From Herbaspirillum huttiense (GTDB taxonomy: Bacteria; Pseudomonadota; Gammaproteobacteria; Burkholderiales; Burkholderiaceae_D), in assembly GCF_004367745.1 (NCBI RefSeq), contig NZ_CP037993.1, forward strand, positions 4,526,001-4,590,000: a stretch of 64,000 nt of DNA, read 5' to 3'. The notes under the pieces were generated by a model. The model saw nothing but the letters and a program-made list of their open reading frames with translations. It did no database searches and was not told the origin of the DNA. Each line of letters starts with the position of its first letter. Within the stretch, counting starts at the first letter, position 1. The position numbers and the translations under genes were made by a program. Of this stretch, positions 1 to 8,406 are shown in pieces.

Positions 1-41
1 TCCGATTCCATCGATTTCCCTCGATGCCCACAGGAGCCGCA

Positions 42-323
42 ATGAAAAAGATGTCCTTCCTCATGCTGGCCGCTGCCAAACCGGTACTGCGCCGCTATGA
101 CGATCTCAACCGCCGCCGTGCCGGCACCGCGCCCGCCGACACCGCCTCAGGCCAACCGGCCATCATCGGTGAAGAAGACATGCAGCCCGTCGCCCAGGAA
201 AGCAGCATGGTGGCTGACGGCACGCAGCACCATGATCCGGCCGGCGCACCGCCTGTCCAGGCCGCTGCGGTCGATGCCCCGCCGCGCAAGGATGGCGACT
301 TCGCGCCGCCGGTCGGCGCCTGA
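42..323 (+). CDS. Hypothetical small protein
   Basis: A 93-residue protein I do not recognise. The ATG at 42 is preferred to the in-frame ATG at 24 because AGGAG lies about seven bases upstream of it. The N-terminus (MKKMSFLMLAAAKPVL) is mildly hydrophobic, then basic (RRYDDLNRRRAG). The rest is Pro/Ala/Asp-rich and probably disordered. It ends one base before the convergent cytochrome b561 gene. Codon use looks native. No function can be assigned. Confidence 0.5.
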   Translation: MKKMSFLMLAAAKPVLRRYDDLNRRRAGTAPADTASGQPAIIGEEDMQPVAQESSMVADGTQHHDPAGAPPVQAAAVDAPPRKDGDFAPPVGA

Positions 324-324
324 G

Positions 325-969
325 TCAGCGCCGCTCGCCCTCGTCCTTGCCGCCCCATGAGGCCGGCAGCATGCGCACCAGCGTGGCATCCTTGCGCACG
401 CGGTGATGGAAGAGAGCCGCCGCGATGTGGAGGAGCACCACCACCCACACCACCCAGTCCCCCAGGAATTTGTGGATGGCGAAGATGGGTGTCTCCACCT
501 GCTCGGCCGTGAGCTGCCAGGTCGTGGCGATCCAGTGGAACAAGGCCGTCTCGCGGAATGCCGGAATGATGAAGAGACCGAAATTGGTCGGATCATAGGT
601 GTTCAGGTAGCCCGTGAGCGGCATCACGATCATGAACAGGTACAGTGCCCAGTGCGCCAGTTTGGCCAGCAGATGTTCCAGCGCACTGCCCGGCACCGGT
701 GACGGCTCGACATTGATCCAGCGCCAGATCAGGCGCGGGATCACCAGCACCCCGATGCTCACGCCCAGCACCCAGTGGATGTTGAGAATGGGAATGACCA
801 GTTCGCCATTCGGTTCGATACCGAACAGCGCAGGCTTGATGCTGGTCTCGGGATCGATGAACCAGATCACGTAATACACCACGATATAGGCCAGGATGAA
901 GGCCACCGCCATGGTCCAGTGGAAGCACTTGGCGACTGCGCCGAAGCGCTCCGCAGTATTTTTCAGCAT
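325..969 (-). CDS. Cytochrome b561 family membrane protein
   Basis: A 214-residue di-haem cytochrome b561 of the bacterial type, with four main membrane helices passing electrons between quinol and a partner. Candidate haem ligands are His17 (in FHW), His65 (in NIHW), His166 and His181. Hydrophobic segments lie near residues 18-37, 60-80, 105-122 and 172-190. The length is slightly above the 180-190 residues usual for the family. An AGGGA motif precedes the ATG. The azoreductase gene lies just upstream on the same strand. A physiological partner is not apparent. Confidence 0.85.
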   Translation of the reverse strand: MLKNTAERFGAVAKCFHWTMAVAFILAYIVVYYVIWFIDPETSIKPALFGIEPNGELVIPILNIHWVLGVSIGVLVIPRLIWRWINVEPSPVPGSALEHLLAKLAHWALYLFMIVMPLTGYLNTYDPTNFGLFIIPAFRETALFHWIATTWQLTAEQVETPIFAIHKFLGDWVVWVVVLLHIAAALFHHRVRKDATLVRMLPASWGGKDEGERR

Positions 970-1007
970 GAATTTCCCTGCCAGAAGAAAAAAGGTGCGT
1001 CAGTGTA

Positions 1008-1622
1008 TTACACGCGCAAAAAGGCAATGCGTGCCGCAGCATCGGCCAGCGCCTGCGCTTTTTCGCTCTCGCCCATGGCCACGCCTTCGGCGCGGATCAC
1101 GGTGACGTCGACGATGCCAAGGAAGCCCAGCAGATCCTGCAGATAGCGTTCCTGGTGATCCAGCGCCGCTTCCGGCGTGCCCTCCGCATACTGGCCGCCG
1201 CGCACCGAGGCGATGTAGGCACGGCGTCCCTTGAGCAGCCCTTCCGGACCGGCCTCGCCGTAGGCGAAGGTAGTCCCTGCCACTGCCACCCTGTCGATCC
1301 AGGCTTTCAGTGACGACGGCAGCGAGAAGTTGTACATCGGCGCGCCGATCACCAGCAGGTCCGCCTGCAGCAGTTCATCCAGGCAGGCCTGTCCCAATGC
1401 CAGGTCCGCCTGCAGGGCAGAATCGCTGACCTCCGCGCCATTGAAGGCCGCCAGGTGCTGCGGCGACAGATGCGCAGGCGCGACGGCGGCGAGGTCGCGA
1501 TAGACCACTTCCAGTGCCGGATGCAGCACGCGCAGGCGCGCCACGATTTGCGCCGAGAGCTGGCGGCTTACGGAATGTTCACCCAGGATGCTGGCATCCA
1601 GATGCAGGAGTTTCATGGTCAT
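1008..1622 (-). CDS. azoR: FMN-dependent NADH-azoreductase
   Basis: A 204-residue flavodoxin-like-fold quinone/azo reductase. The FMN-contacting segment [20 protein letters not shown] sits near residues 95-115, followed by the family's GTTFAY stretch. These enzymes reduce quinones and azo dyes by two-electron steps using NADH, mainly to limit quinone stress. The first of two close ATGs (ATGACCATG) is chosen because GAGGA lies 5-6 bases upstream. An A/T-rich gap of about 60 bp separates it from the YCF48-like gene and probably holds its own promoter. Confidence 0.9.
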   Translation of the reverse strand: MTMKLLHLDASILGEHSVSRQLSAQIVARLRVLHPALEVVYRDLAAVAPAHLSPQHLAAFNGAEVSDSALQADLALGQACLDELLQADLLVIGAPMYNFSLPSSLKAWIDRVAVAGTTFAYGEAGPEGLLKGRRAYIASVRGGQYAEGTPEAALDHQERYLQDLLGFLGIVDVTVIRAEGVAMGESEKAQALADAAARIAFLRV

Positions 1623-1684
1623 GGATTCCTCATATTCTATAAATCATTTAGTCAATTTACGCAAAAAAAGCGGGGCAGTGATGC

Positions 1685-2701
1685 TCAGGGCTTGGCCGCA
1701 CCGGGCTCCACCGGTTTGAGCACACCTTCCTTGGAGAACGGCAGCACCTGCCCCAGCCGGTTCACCAGCAGCGTCGTGATGGCCTGCGGAGCAGTCGCGA
1801 CGACCTGCCAGCTGAGGCCGTCATCGCGGCTCTGCAGCAGCTTGCCCTCCAGCGAAGAGGCCGTCAGCACCCCCGGCGTTGCCTGCAGCGCCGTGATGGA
1901 TCCGCTGGTGGGCAAAGCCACGGCCTGCCACGTCGCCCCCTCATCCATACTGCGCAAGAGCTTGCCGCCCAGTCCTGCCACGATCAGCGTGCCCGAGGGC
2001 CGGGCCACCGCCCCGCTCCACAGCGAGGCCTTGCTGCCGGCACTCTGCAATTCCCAGTGCTGGCCACCATCGCGTGACCGGAACAGCGTGCCCTGCTCCG
2101 CCGCCAGGTAAAGCGTATCGCCCTGCCCTGCGAAGAGATGCAGCAAATTCAGGTCGCTGCGCTTGCTGCCCGCAGCCACCGGCAAATGCAGCGGTGTCCA
2201 GGTCTTGCCGCCATCCTCGGTCTGCAGCAGCAGCGACCACAATCCGGCGGCCCAGCCATGGAGACGATCACGGAAGTAGACCGTGAACAGCGGCTGGTCG
2301 ACCTCGGTGGCGCTGCGCTGCACCTGCCAGGTCTCGCCACCGTCGGCGGTGTGGATCACCACGCCGCCATGGCCGGCCGCCCAGCCCTCCTTGTCATCCA
2401 CGAAGCTGACTGCCGTCAGCGTGAAATCCACCGGCACCTGGCGCGCCTGACGCCAGTGCTGCCCGCCATCATCGGACAGGATCACATTGCCGCGCGCACC
2501 CACCGCCACCACGCGCTCACCGGCCAGCGTCGCCGCCAGCATCATGGCGCGTTCGGCATGGGCATCGGCCACGGCGGCACGCAGCGGCACCGGCGCCATG
2601 CCTTGCGCGTGACCACTGCCGGCCGCCAGTGCAGACCACGCCAGCAGCGTCACGCACAGCCATCCCTTGACTGACTTGCTCACATCCATTCTCCCTTGCA
2701 T
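1685..2701 (-). CDS. YCF48-like beta-propeller protein, exported
   Basis: A 338-residue protein with a signal peptide (about residues 12-33, ending GSGHAQG). Repeated BNR-type motifs of the form S-x-D-x-G-x-x-W follow (SDDGGQHW, TADGGETW, TEDGGKTW, SRDGGQHW, SMDEGATW, SRDDGLSW). This is the photosystem II assembly factor YCF48-like propeller found in heterotrophs beside MMPL exporters, and probably a periplasmic scaffold. It starts 19 bp after the MMPL gene, so the two are co-transcribed. A second in-frame ATG at 2689 is possible, but the first has AGGAG well placed. Confidence 0.8.
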   Translation of the reverse strand: MQGRMDVSKSVKGWLCVTLLAWSALAAGSGHAQGMAPVPLRAAVADAHAERAMMLAATLAGERVVAVGARGNVILSDDGGQHWRQARQVPVDFTLTAVSFVDDKEGWAAGHGGVVIHTADGGETWQVQRSATEVDQPLFTVYFRDRLHGWAAGLWSLLLQTEDGGKTWTPLHLPVAAGSKRSDLNLLHLFAGQGDTLYLAAEQGTLFRSRDGGQHWELQSAGSKASLWSGAVARPSGTLIVAGLGGKLLRSMDEGATWQAVALPTSGSITALQATPGVLTASSLEGKLLQSRDDGLSWQVVATAPQAITTLLVNRLGQVLPFSKEGVLKPVEPGAAKP

Positions 2702-2720
2702 CGCATTCTCTCCTGCGCTC

Positions 2721-5090
2721 TCAATGGCTCATCATGCTGTTGACCTTGATCTTGCCCTTGCGCGGGAACAGCCGTTCCAGCACCACCGCAAAGGCCGGCA
2801 AGGCGGTCATGGCCATGATCAGGTTGACGATGAACATGAAGGCCAGCAGCTTGCCCATATCCGCCTGGAACTTGAGCTGCGAGAAGGACCAGGTGGCCAC
2901 GCCGATGGCCAGCGTGATAGCCGTGAAGATGGTCGCCACGCCGATTTCCTGTATCGATTTCTCCAGCGCCACATCAATCGCCTCGCCCGCCGCCAGATGC
3001 ATCTGCAGGCGGCTGTAGATGTAGAAGGCATAGTCCACCCCGATGCCCACGGCCAGCACCATCACTGGCAAGGTCGCCACCGTCAGGCCGATCTGCAGCT
3101 GCTTCATGAAGGCATAGCCGATGAAGGTGGCCACCGTCAGCGGCAGGCAGCATGCCACCACGGCACGGAGATCGCGATACACCGCAAACACCAGCACCAC
3201 GATGGCGGCATAGACGTAGAGCATCATCGGCAGCTCGGACTTTTCCACTTCCTCGTTGACGGCGGCGATCACCCCGGCATTGCCTGCGGCCAGGCGGATG
3301 CTCAGCCCCGGCAGCGGATGCGCGCTGCGGTACTGCTTGACGGCCGCGATCACGCCATTGATGGTGGAGGCCTTGTGATCGGTCAGGTAGAGATGCGTGG
3401 CCAGCATGCTGCAATCCTTGGAGAGGAAGCCGCGCACCCGCCCGATCTCCACCGCCAGCGCGGCGTAATTGGCCGGATCCAGCGGCACCGAATACATCGC
3501 CGGATTGCCCTCGTTGTAACCTTCGTTATAGATCTTCATCTGCTGCGCGAAGGAGCTCACCGACATCACCCCCGGCACCTGCGCCATGGCAGCATCGAAC
3601 TGGTCCTGGTAGCGTCCGAAGGCGACCTGGTCACAGGAATTTTCGGGGGTGGCCAGGATCACCGAGAGCCAGTCCAGTCCCGTGTCGTAGTTCTCCGCAA
3701 TCGCCTTGGCATCCAGGTTGTAGCGCGAGTCGGCCCGCAGCTCGGGGGCCCCGGCCTGCAGGGTACCGACCAGGCGGTCGCTGCTGTACCACACCGAGGC
3801 CGCAAAGAGCAGCAGCGTGACCAGCACGATTCCCCTGGCATTGCGCGGATGGGCCGCACGCGCAAACACCTGCAGCCAGCGCGCACGCTTCTGCTGTGCC
3901 CGCATGGCGGCATCGGCATAGGCCTTGTCGACCTTGAGCAGGGAGGCCGCCAGCGGCAGCATGACCAGGTTGGTGATGATCTTGTAGCCCACGCCGATGG
4001 AGGCGGTGATGGCCAGCTCCTTGACCATGGGAATCGGAATGAGCGTGAGCGTGATGAAGGAGACGAAGGCCGTCACCAGCGCCAGCACGCCCGGCACCAG
4101 GAGGCCACGGAAGCTGGCGCGCGCCGCCTCGTCGCACCCCATGCCGGCCGCGATGCCGCGCACGATGTAGTTGATCTGCTGCACCCCGTGCGAAACGCCG
4201 ATGGCAAACACCAGGAACGGCACCAGCACCGCCAGCGGGTCCAGTCCGTAGCCCAGCAGGTGCAAGGTCCCGAACTGCCACACCAGCGATACCAGCGAAC
4301 AGACGATCGGCAGCAGCGTGAACGGCAGCGAGCGGCAATACCAGTACACCGCCAGTGCAGTCAGCAGCAAAGCCATCACGCAGAACTTGAGCACGCCCTG
4401 CGCGCCATCGGCAACATCGCCGATCTGCTTGGCGAAGCCGATGATCTGCACTTCGAAGTCGGCATTCTCGTACTTGGCGCGCAAGTCGTTGAGCAGCTTG
4501 TTGTAGGCGAGATAATCGACCTTCTTGCCATTGGCATCGAACTCGTTGATCTCGGCGATGATCATCGCGCTGTCCTGGCTGCGCGAGACCAGCGTACCCA
4601 CGAAGCCGCCATTGTTGGCGCTGTCGCGGATGCCGGCGATCACCTCCGGCGTCAGGTTGTCAGGCGTGACGGTACCGGCGATGACCGGGTCGGCGCGGAA
4701 ACCTTCCTCGGTGATTTCATTGACGAAGGTGTTGGGCGTCCACAGCGACTGCACCCCCAGCCGGTTGATGTTGGGCAGGAACATGACGGCCTGGGTCATG
4801 GCGTTCAGGCGCGTGAGACCGTCCCTGGTCCAGATGCTGCCGTGCCGGGCGCGCAGCACGATGTTCAGGCGATTGGCACCAAACAGCTCATCGCGGTATT
4901 GGTGCAGCGTGGCCACGTATTCGTGGTCCGAAGGGATCTGCTTCTCGAAGCCGGCATCCATGCGCAGCTGCAGCGAGAACACGGCCATCAGCGCCGTGAA
5001 GCCCAGCAGTGCCAGCAGGATGGGCAGGCGCGCGCGAAAGGCCAGCGCCTCCAGGCGCGCCAGGCTGAGAAAGCCGTTGAGAAAACGCAT
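2721..5090 (-). CDS. MMPL/RND-superfamily exporter
   Basis: A 789-residue inner-membrane transporter. It has the duplicated MMPL layout: one helix near residues 20-40, a large periplasmic loop, five helices (about 225-390), then a repeat (one helix near 430, a loop, and five helices at about 640-775). The second half carries the usual GIGVDYAFYIYSR signature, where Asp and Tyr are part of the proton path. Family members export lipids, hopanoids or other hydrophobic molecules. DUF1302, DUF1329 and YCF48-like genes surround it, a quartet repeatedly linked to hydrophobic substrates in Pseudomonas and Burkholderiales. The true cargo is unknown. Confidence 0.85.
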   Translation of the reverse strand: MRFLNGFLSLARLEALAFRARLPILLALLGFTALMAVFSLQLRMDAGFEKQIPSDHEYVATLHQYRDELFGANRLNIVLRARHGSIWTRDGLTRLNAMTQAVMFLPNINRLGVQSLWTPNTFVNEITEEGFRADPVIAGTVTPDNLTPEVIAGIRDSANNGGFVGTLVSRSQDSAMIIAEINEFDANGKKVDYLAYNKLLNDLRAKYENADFEVQIIGFAKQIGDVADGAQGVLKFCVMALLLTALAVYWYCRSLPFTLLPIVCSLVSLVWQFGTLHLLGYGLDPLAVLVPFLVFAIGVSHGVQQINYIVRGIAAGMGCDEAARASFRGLLVPGVLALVTAFVSFITLTLIPIPMVKELAITASIGVGYKIITNLVMLPLAASLLKVDKAYADAAMRAQQKRARWLQVFARAAHPRNARGIVLVTLLLFAASVWYSSDRLVGTLQAGAPELRADSRYNLDAKAIAENYDTGLDWLSVILATPENSCDQVAFGRYQDQFDAAMAQVPGVMSVSSFAQQMKIYNEGYNEGNPAMYSVPLDPANYAALAVEIGRVRGFLSKDCSMLATHLYLTDHKASTINGVIAAVKQYRSAHPLPGLSIRLAAGNAGVIAAVNEEVEKSELPMMLYVYAAIVVLVFAVYRDLRAVVACCLPLTVATFIGYAFMKQLQIGLTVATLPVMVLAVGIGVDYAFYIYSRLQMHLAAGEAIDVALEKSIQEIGVATIFTAITLAIGVATWSFSQLKFQADMGKLLAFMFIVNLIMAMTALPAFAVVLERLFPRKGKIKVNSMMSH

Positions 5091-5131
5091 AGTGATCTGA
5101 ATCCAGCAGGCAAGACACGGTACGACCGGAA

Positions 5132-5159
5132 CGGACTACGCCCGCCAGGGCGCAGTCCG
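5132..5159 (-). repeat. Intercistronic hairpin between DUF1302 and MMPL genes
   Basis: CGGACT and AGTCCG flank CGCCC/GGGCG with one mismatch and a four-base loop, giving a strong GC stem in the 76-bp gap after the DUF1302 stop. There is no T-run, so it is more likely an mRNA-stabilising or attenuating structure than a full terminator. Confidence 0.55.
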
Positions 5160-5166
5160 ACCGGGA

Positions 5167-6906
5167 TCAGAAGTTGTAGGTCGCGGTGGCCCCGACGAAA
5201 TTGCGGCCGCGCAGCGGCTGGTCGAAGATGGTGTCGCCGCCCCAGAACATGGCGTAGTTGAGCGAGAACTGCCACTTGGCCGGATTCTGGATGAAGCTGA
5301 CGATGAAGTTGGCCGACTTCGCCCCCTGCATGAAGGTGCCCGCAAAGTTGGGCGTGCGTCCATGCAAGGCCTGGAAGTAGAAGATCTCCGGTACCACCTG
5401 CCAGCCCGGTATGAGCGAACCGTCATACACCCAGCTGAAGTCCAGGTTGTAGCCATACGAGAGCGCCGTGCCTACGCTGGGCGGCGACCCGGCGCCGGTG
5501 GCAATGGCATTGGCGGTGGTGTCGTAACCCCAGCCCCAGTTGCCGGCCGCGACGGGAATGCCCTGGTAGGACTTCTTCATGTTGGGATAGTAGATGCCCA
5601 CGGCCTCGGCCATCAGGGTGGCGGTATCGGCCCCGCCCAGCATCTTGAGGATGGTGGGATTGTCGCTCGGGGTCATGCTCAACAGGCCCGTGACCGCCAG
5701 CTGGTACTTGGCTGTCTCGACGTAGCAGTTGCCGTTGGCCAGGCAGCCGCTGCCATTGGTGGTCGGGCTGTTGCCGGCGGTGGAGGTATTGAGCGTGATC
5801 GGATCCTTGGGACGGTAAGACAATTCGGTGCCCACTGCCCAGTTGCCGACCGGGAAGTTCATGCTGGCACCGATCATCTTGCGGTCCTGCAGATAGGAGT
5901 AGCCGAAGCCCGAAACCGAACTGGTGGAGGTCGACATCACCGGCGACTTGTCGTGGTAGTTCATCAGGTACAGGCCGAAGTTCATCTCGGTGTCCTTGGG
6001 GCTGTAGCGCAGCGCCACGCCGTACTGGCCGCTGGAACGCGGCGTACTGGTGGTGGGCACGCCCAGCTCGGTGGCACCGTTGCCGATGGTGCCGATGGAC
6101 CAGTAGCTGCCCACCGGCGGGAAGTAGTTGCGCTGCCAGCCTTGCTGCACATAGGTCTCGACGCTCAGGCCATGGCCCAGTCCGGTGGCGAAGTTCACCA
6201 TCGGGGCCGGCAGCACCGCTTCCTTCATCTGCGTGCCCGGTTGCGACAGGCGCATCAGGTCCAGCGCGTTGGTCTGGTTGATGCCGCCGGGGATGAACAG
6301 GCTCTCGCCCCAGTTCACCACCTGGTTACCGACACGCAGGCGGGCGCGCTGCTCGCCGATGGAGAATTCCTTGCTCACCCACAGATCCAGCAGGCGCGTC
6401 TTGTTGCGCACCTGGCTGGCCGCATTGCCGGGGAAGGAACTGCCGCCGCCCCCGCTGACGTAGCCGGTGGCGCTGTCGGCTGCAAAGTCGCGCAGCCAGC
6501 TGACGCGGCCGAGGAATTTCACGTCCGAAGGCAACTTGAGCATCAGCTCATGGGTGCCTTTGATGTAGGTGGTGAATGCGCTGCCCCGCTCGTAGTTCAG
6601 GTTGCCCTGGTCGTTGTATTGCGAGAGCGAATCGGCACAGCCATCCGGTGCGCCCGCACCGGTCGGCCCCGAGGGCTGGCCGCCGTTGACCGAACCGATG
6701 ATGCCGGCACAGACCGGCTTGCTGGCGCGGATCCCGACGCCCACCGTGACGGTGGAGTCAAAGTTGCCCGAGACCGATTCCCCCTCGAAGGTAAAGGCCT
6801 GGGCATTGCCCGTGTAGAGACAGGCGCCCATCAGCGGTACGACGATGGGCAACATCCGTGGCAGCGCCGAACCTGCACGCCGCGTCTTGCGCATTGGCTT
6901 CTTCAT
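5167..6906 (-). CDS. DUF1302 family protein, outer-membrane beta-barrel type
   Basis: A 579-residue exported protein of the DUF1302 family. The signal peptide occupies about residues 10-37 (PIVVPLMGACLYTGNAQA). The mature part has alternating beta-strand patterns (GVGIRAS, RLRVGNQVVNWGES, VALRYSPKDTEMNFGLYLMNY) and ends in an aromatic outer-membrane signature, VGATATYNF. The VNWGES motif is typical of the family. Members are thought to be outer-membrane channels or receptors for hydrophobic compounds and are nearly always next to a DUF1329 gene, as here (44 bp gap). A substrate cannot be deduced. Confidence 0.85.
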   Translation of the reverse strand: MKKPMRKTRRAGSALPRMLPIVVPLMGACLYTGNAQAFTFEGESVSGNFDSTVTVGVGIRASKPVCAGIIGSVNGGQPSGPTGAGAPDGCADSLSQYNDQGNLNYERGSAFTTYIKGTHELMLKLPSDVKFLGRVSWLRDFAADSATGYVSGGGGSSFPGNAASQVRNKTRLLDLWVSKEFSIGEQRARLRVGNQVVNWGESLFIPGGINQTNALDLMRLSQPGTQMKEAVLPAPMVNFATGLGHGLSVETYVQQGWQRNYFPPVGSYWSIGTIGNGATELGVPTTSTPRSSGQYGVALRYSPKDTEMNFGLYLMNYHDKSPVMSTSTSSVSGFGYSYLQDRKMIGASMNFPVGNWAVGTELSYRPKDPITLNTSTAGNSPTTNGSGCLANGNCYVETAKYQLAVTGLLSMTPSDNPTILKMLGGADTATLMAEAVGIYYPNMKKSYQGIPVAAGNWGWGYDTTANAIATGAGSPPSVGTALSYGYNLDFSWVYDGSLIPGWQVVPEIFYFQALHGRTPNFAGTFMQGAKSANFIVSFIQNPAKWQFSLNYAMFWGGDTIFDQPLRGRNFVGATATYNF

Positions 6907-6950
6907 GGTTTTCCCTTCCCCGTCAAAGTCTTGTCAGAGTGGCGTAGCGC

Positions 6951-8315
6951 TCAGCGGTCGCTGATGGCACGCAGGTTGTCGGCGCTGTAGAAACTGTCGC
7001 GCAGACGCGGGTTGTCCTTGACCTCGGTTTCCCAGCGGATGTCCTTGCCGGTGCCGGCCGAGTGCGAATCCATCAGGTAGCGACCTTCGGCCAGGTTGTA
7101 CTGGGCGAAGCCGGCGAGATCGCAGGCACCGGTTTCATAGACCGGAATGATGTAACCCTCGCGATGCTTCCACAGCTTGTTCTGGGCGTCGTAGTCGTCG
7201 GAGAGCACCAGGTTCCAGCTGTCTTCATCGACATAGAAGGTCCGCTTGGGGGCCAGGTGGCGTACGCCCGGCTTGACCGTGGCTTCCACTACCCAGACCC
7301 GGTGCAGCTCGTAGCGGCGCGCATTCTCGGCCACGAAATCAGGCTTGGCGATGTCGTCGAAATTGGCCTTGAAGTTGTTGGCCCCGAAGCTGTTGTAGGC
7401 GACGTAGATTTCCTTCTTGCCGACCAGCTTCCAGTCGAAGCGGTCCATGGTGCCGTTGAAGACGGTCGGCTCATCCATGGTGTACTGGTTTTCCATGCCG
7501 ATCTGCGGCGCATCGTAGGCATAGGACGGCATGCGGCGCACGCGGCGCTGCCCGGGGAAGTAGTAGAAGGTCTCTGCACCCGGACGATTGAGATAGGTCG
7601 CCACCGTCAGCGCCTGTCCGGCCAGTGCGGTCGGCGAGGCATAGGCAACGTAGGTGTAGAACTCGACTCCGCCCAGCGTGGAAAGCTTGGTGCTGCCCTT
7701 GACGTTGGAGGGATAGAACAGCGTCAGTTGCTGGCTGGCCTTGATCCACTCATTGCTGCCCTTGCGCGGCGAGACGGCGGTGATGGTGTTGGGGAAGTCC
7801 ACGCCCACGCCGCGATAGCGCATCTTGCTGTTGTACATGACCTCCAGGCCGGTCTTGGGCAGCGGGAAGGGAATACCGGGCACGTTGGCTTCGGCCAGGC
7901 TCCAGCCGTCGGCACCGATCTTGCCGTCGGCCACATTCTTCCTGGTGTTCTCGACCACGAAGTCGGGCGCGGCACAGTAGCGGTGGGTGGGATAGATATC
8001 CATCTTGTAGCCCTTGACCTGCTTGATCAGGGCCACCTGTCCCGGCGTCAGGTGATCGGCGTACTTGTCCACGTTGGAGGCGTCGATGACCTCGGTGGGC
8101 TTTTCATCCTTGTACTTGAAATAGTCCTTGCGCAGCTTGCCGTAGGACCAGCCGGGCAATTCCACGTTTTCCGCCTTCCATTCCGGGACGCCCTGGCCGG
8201 CGGCCTTGTCGCCGCCCAGCGGGGTCAGGGTGCTGCCCAGATCTTGCATCGAGGCCGCGTGCGCCAGTGCCGCGCCCATTGCCAGCAGGGACAAACCGAG
8301 GATCGTTCTCTTCAT
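6951..8315 (-). CDS. DUF1329 family periplasmic/outer-membrane lipid-binding-like protein
   Basis: A 454-residue exported protein. An in-frame upstream ATG exists at 8393, but the ATG at 8315 is chosen because it starts a proper signal peptide (MKRTILGLSLLAMGAALAHA) and GGAGAAAG lies just upstream. DUF1329 proteins have a LolB/LppX-like fold and occur with DUF1302 and MMPL exporters. The present gene precedes DUF1302 by 44 bp in an operon headed by the aminotransferase. Direct function is unknown; transfer of a hydrophobic molecule across the envelope is the usual proposal. Confidence 0.85.
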   Translation of the reverse strand: MKRTILGLSLLAMGAALAHAASMQDLGSTLTPLGGDKAAGQGVPEWKAENVELPGWSYGKLRKDYFKYKDEKPTEVIDASNVDKYADHLTPGQVALIKQVKGYKMDIYPTHRYCAAPDFVVENTRKNVADGKIGADGWSLAEANVPGIPFPLPKTGLEVMYNSKMRYRGVGVDFPNTITAVSPRKGSNEWIKASQQLTLFYPSNVKGSTKLSTLGGVEFYTYVAYASPTALAGQALTVATYLNRPGAETFYYFPGQRRVRRMPSYAYDAPQIGMENQYTMDEPTVFNGTMDRFDWKLVGKKEIYVAYNSFGANNFKANFDDIAKPDFVAENARRYELHRVWVVEATVKPGVRHLAPKRTFYVDEDSWNLVLSDDYDAQNKLWKHREGYIIPVYETGACDLAGFAQYNLAEGRYLMDSHSAGTGKDIRWETEVKDNPRLRDSFYSADNLRAISDR

Positions 8316-8371
8316 GACCACTTTCTCCAATTGACTCAAACCTGTTGCGATTGATGAGGAATCAGGCAGGC

Positions 8372-8391
8372 GGCCGGGATGCATCCCGGCC
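8372..8391 (-). repeat. Perfect 20-bp palindrome between aminotransferase and DUF1329 genes
   Basis: GGCCGGGATG and its exact reverse complement form a perfect GC-rich dyad in the 91-bp gap. No T-run follows on the minus strand. It could be an mRNA processing or partial attenuation element uncoupling DUF1329-DUF1302 from the upstream enzyme, or a regulator site. Confidence 0.5.
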
Positions 8392-8406
8392 ACCGGGTTG
8401 TCCCGT

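Noticed and set aside
2667-5261. An 864-codon open frame on the plus strand across the MMPL gene
   Set aside because: It is antisense to a clearly conserved transporter, is full of His/Arg/Gln low-complexity sequence, and has no recognisable domain. It is a by-product of high GC.
5362-6990. A 542-codon plus-strand frame opposite the DUF1302 gene
   Set aside because: Same reason: composition is that of a shadow frame, and DUF1302 on the other strand has signal peptide and family motifs.
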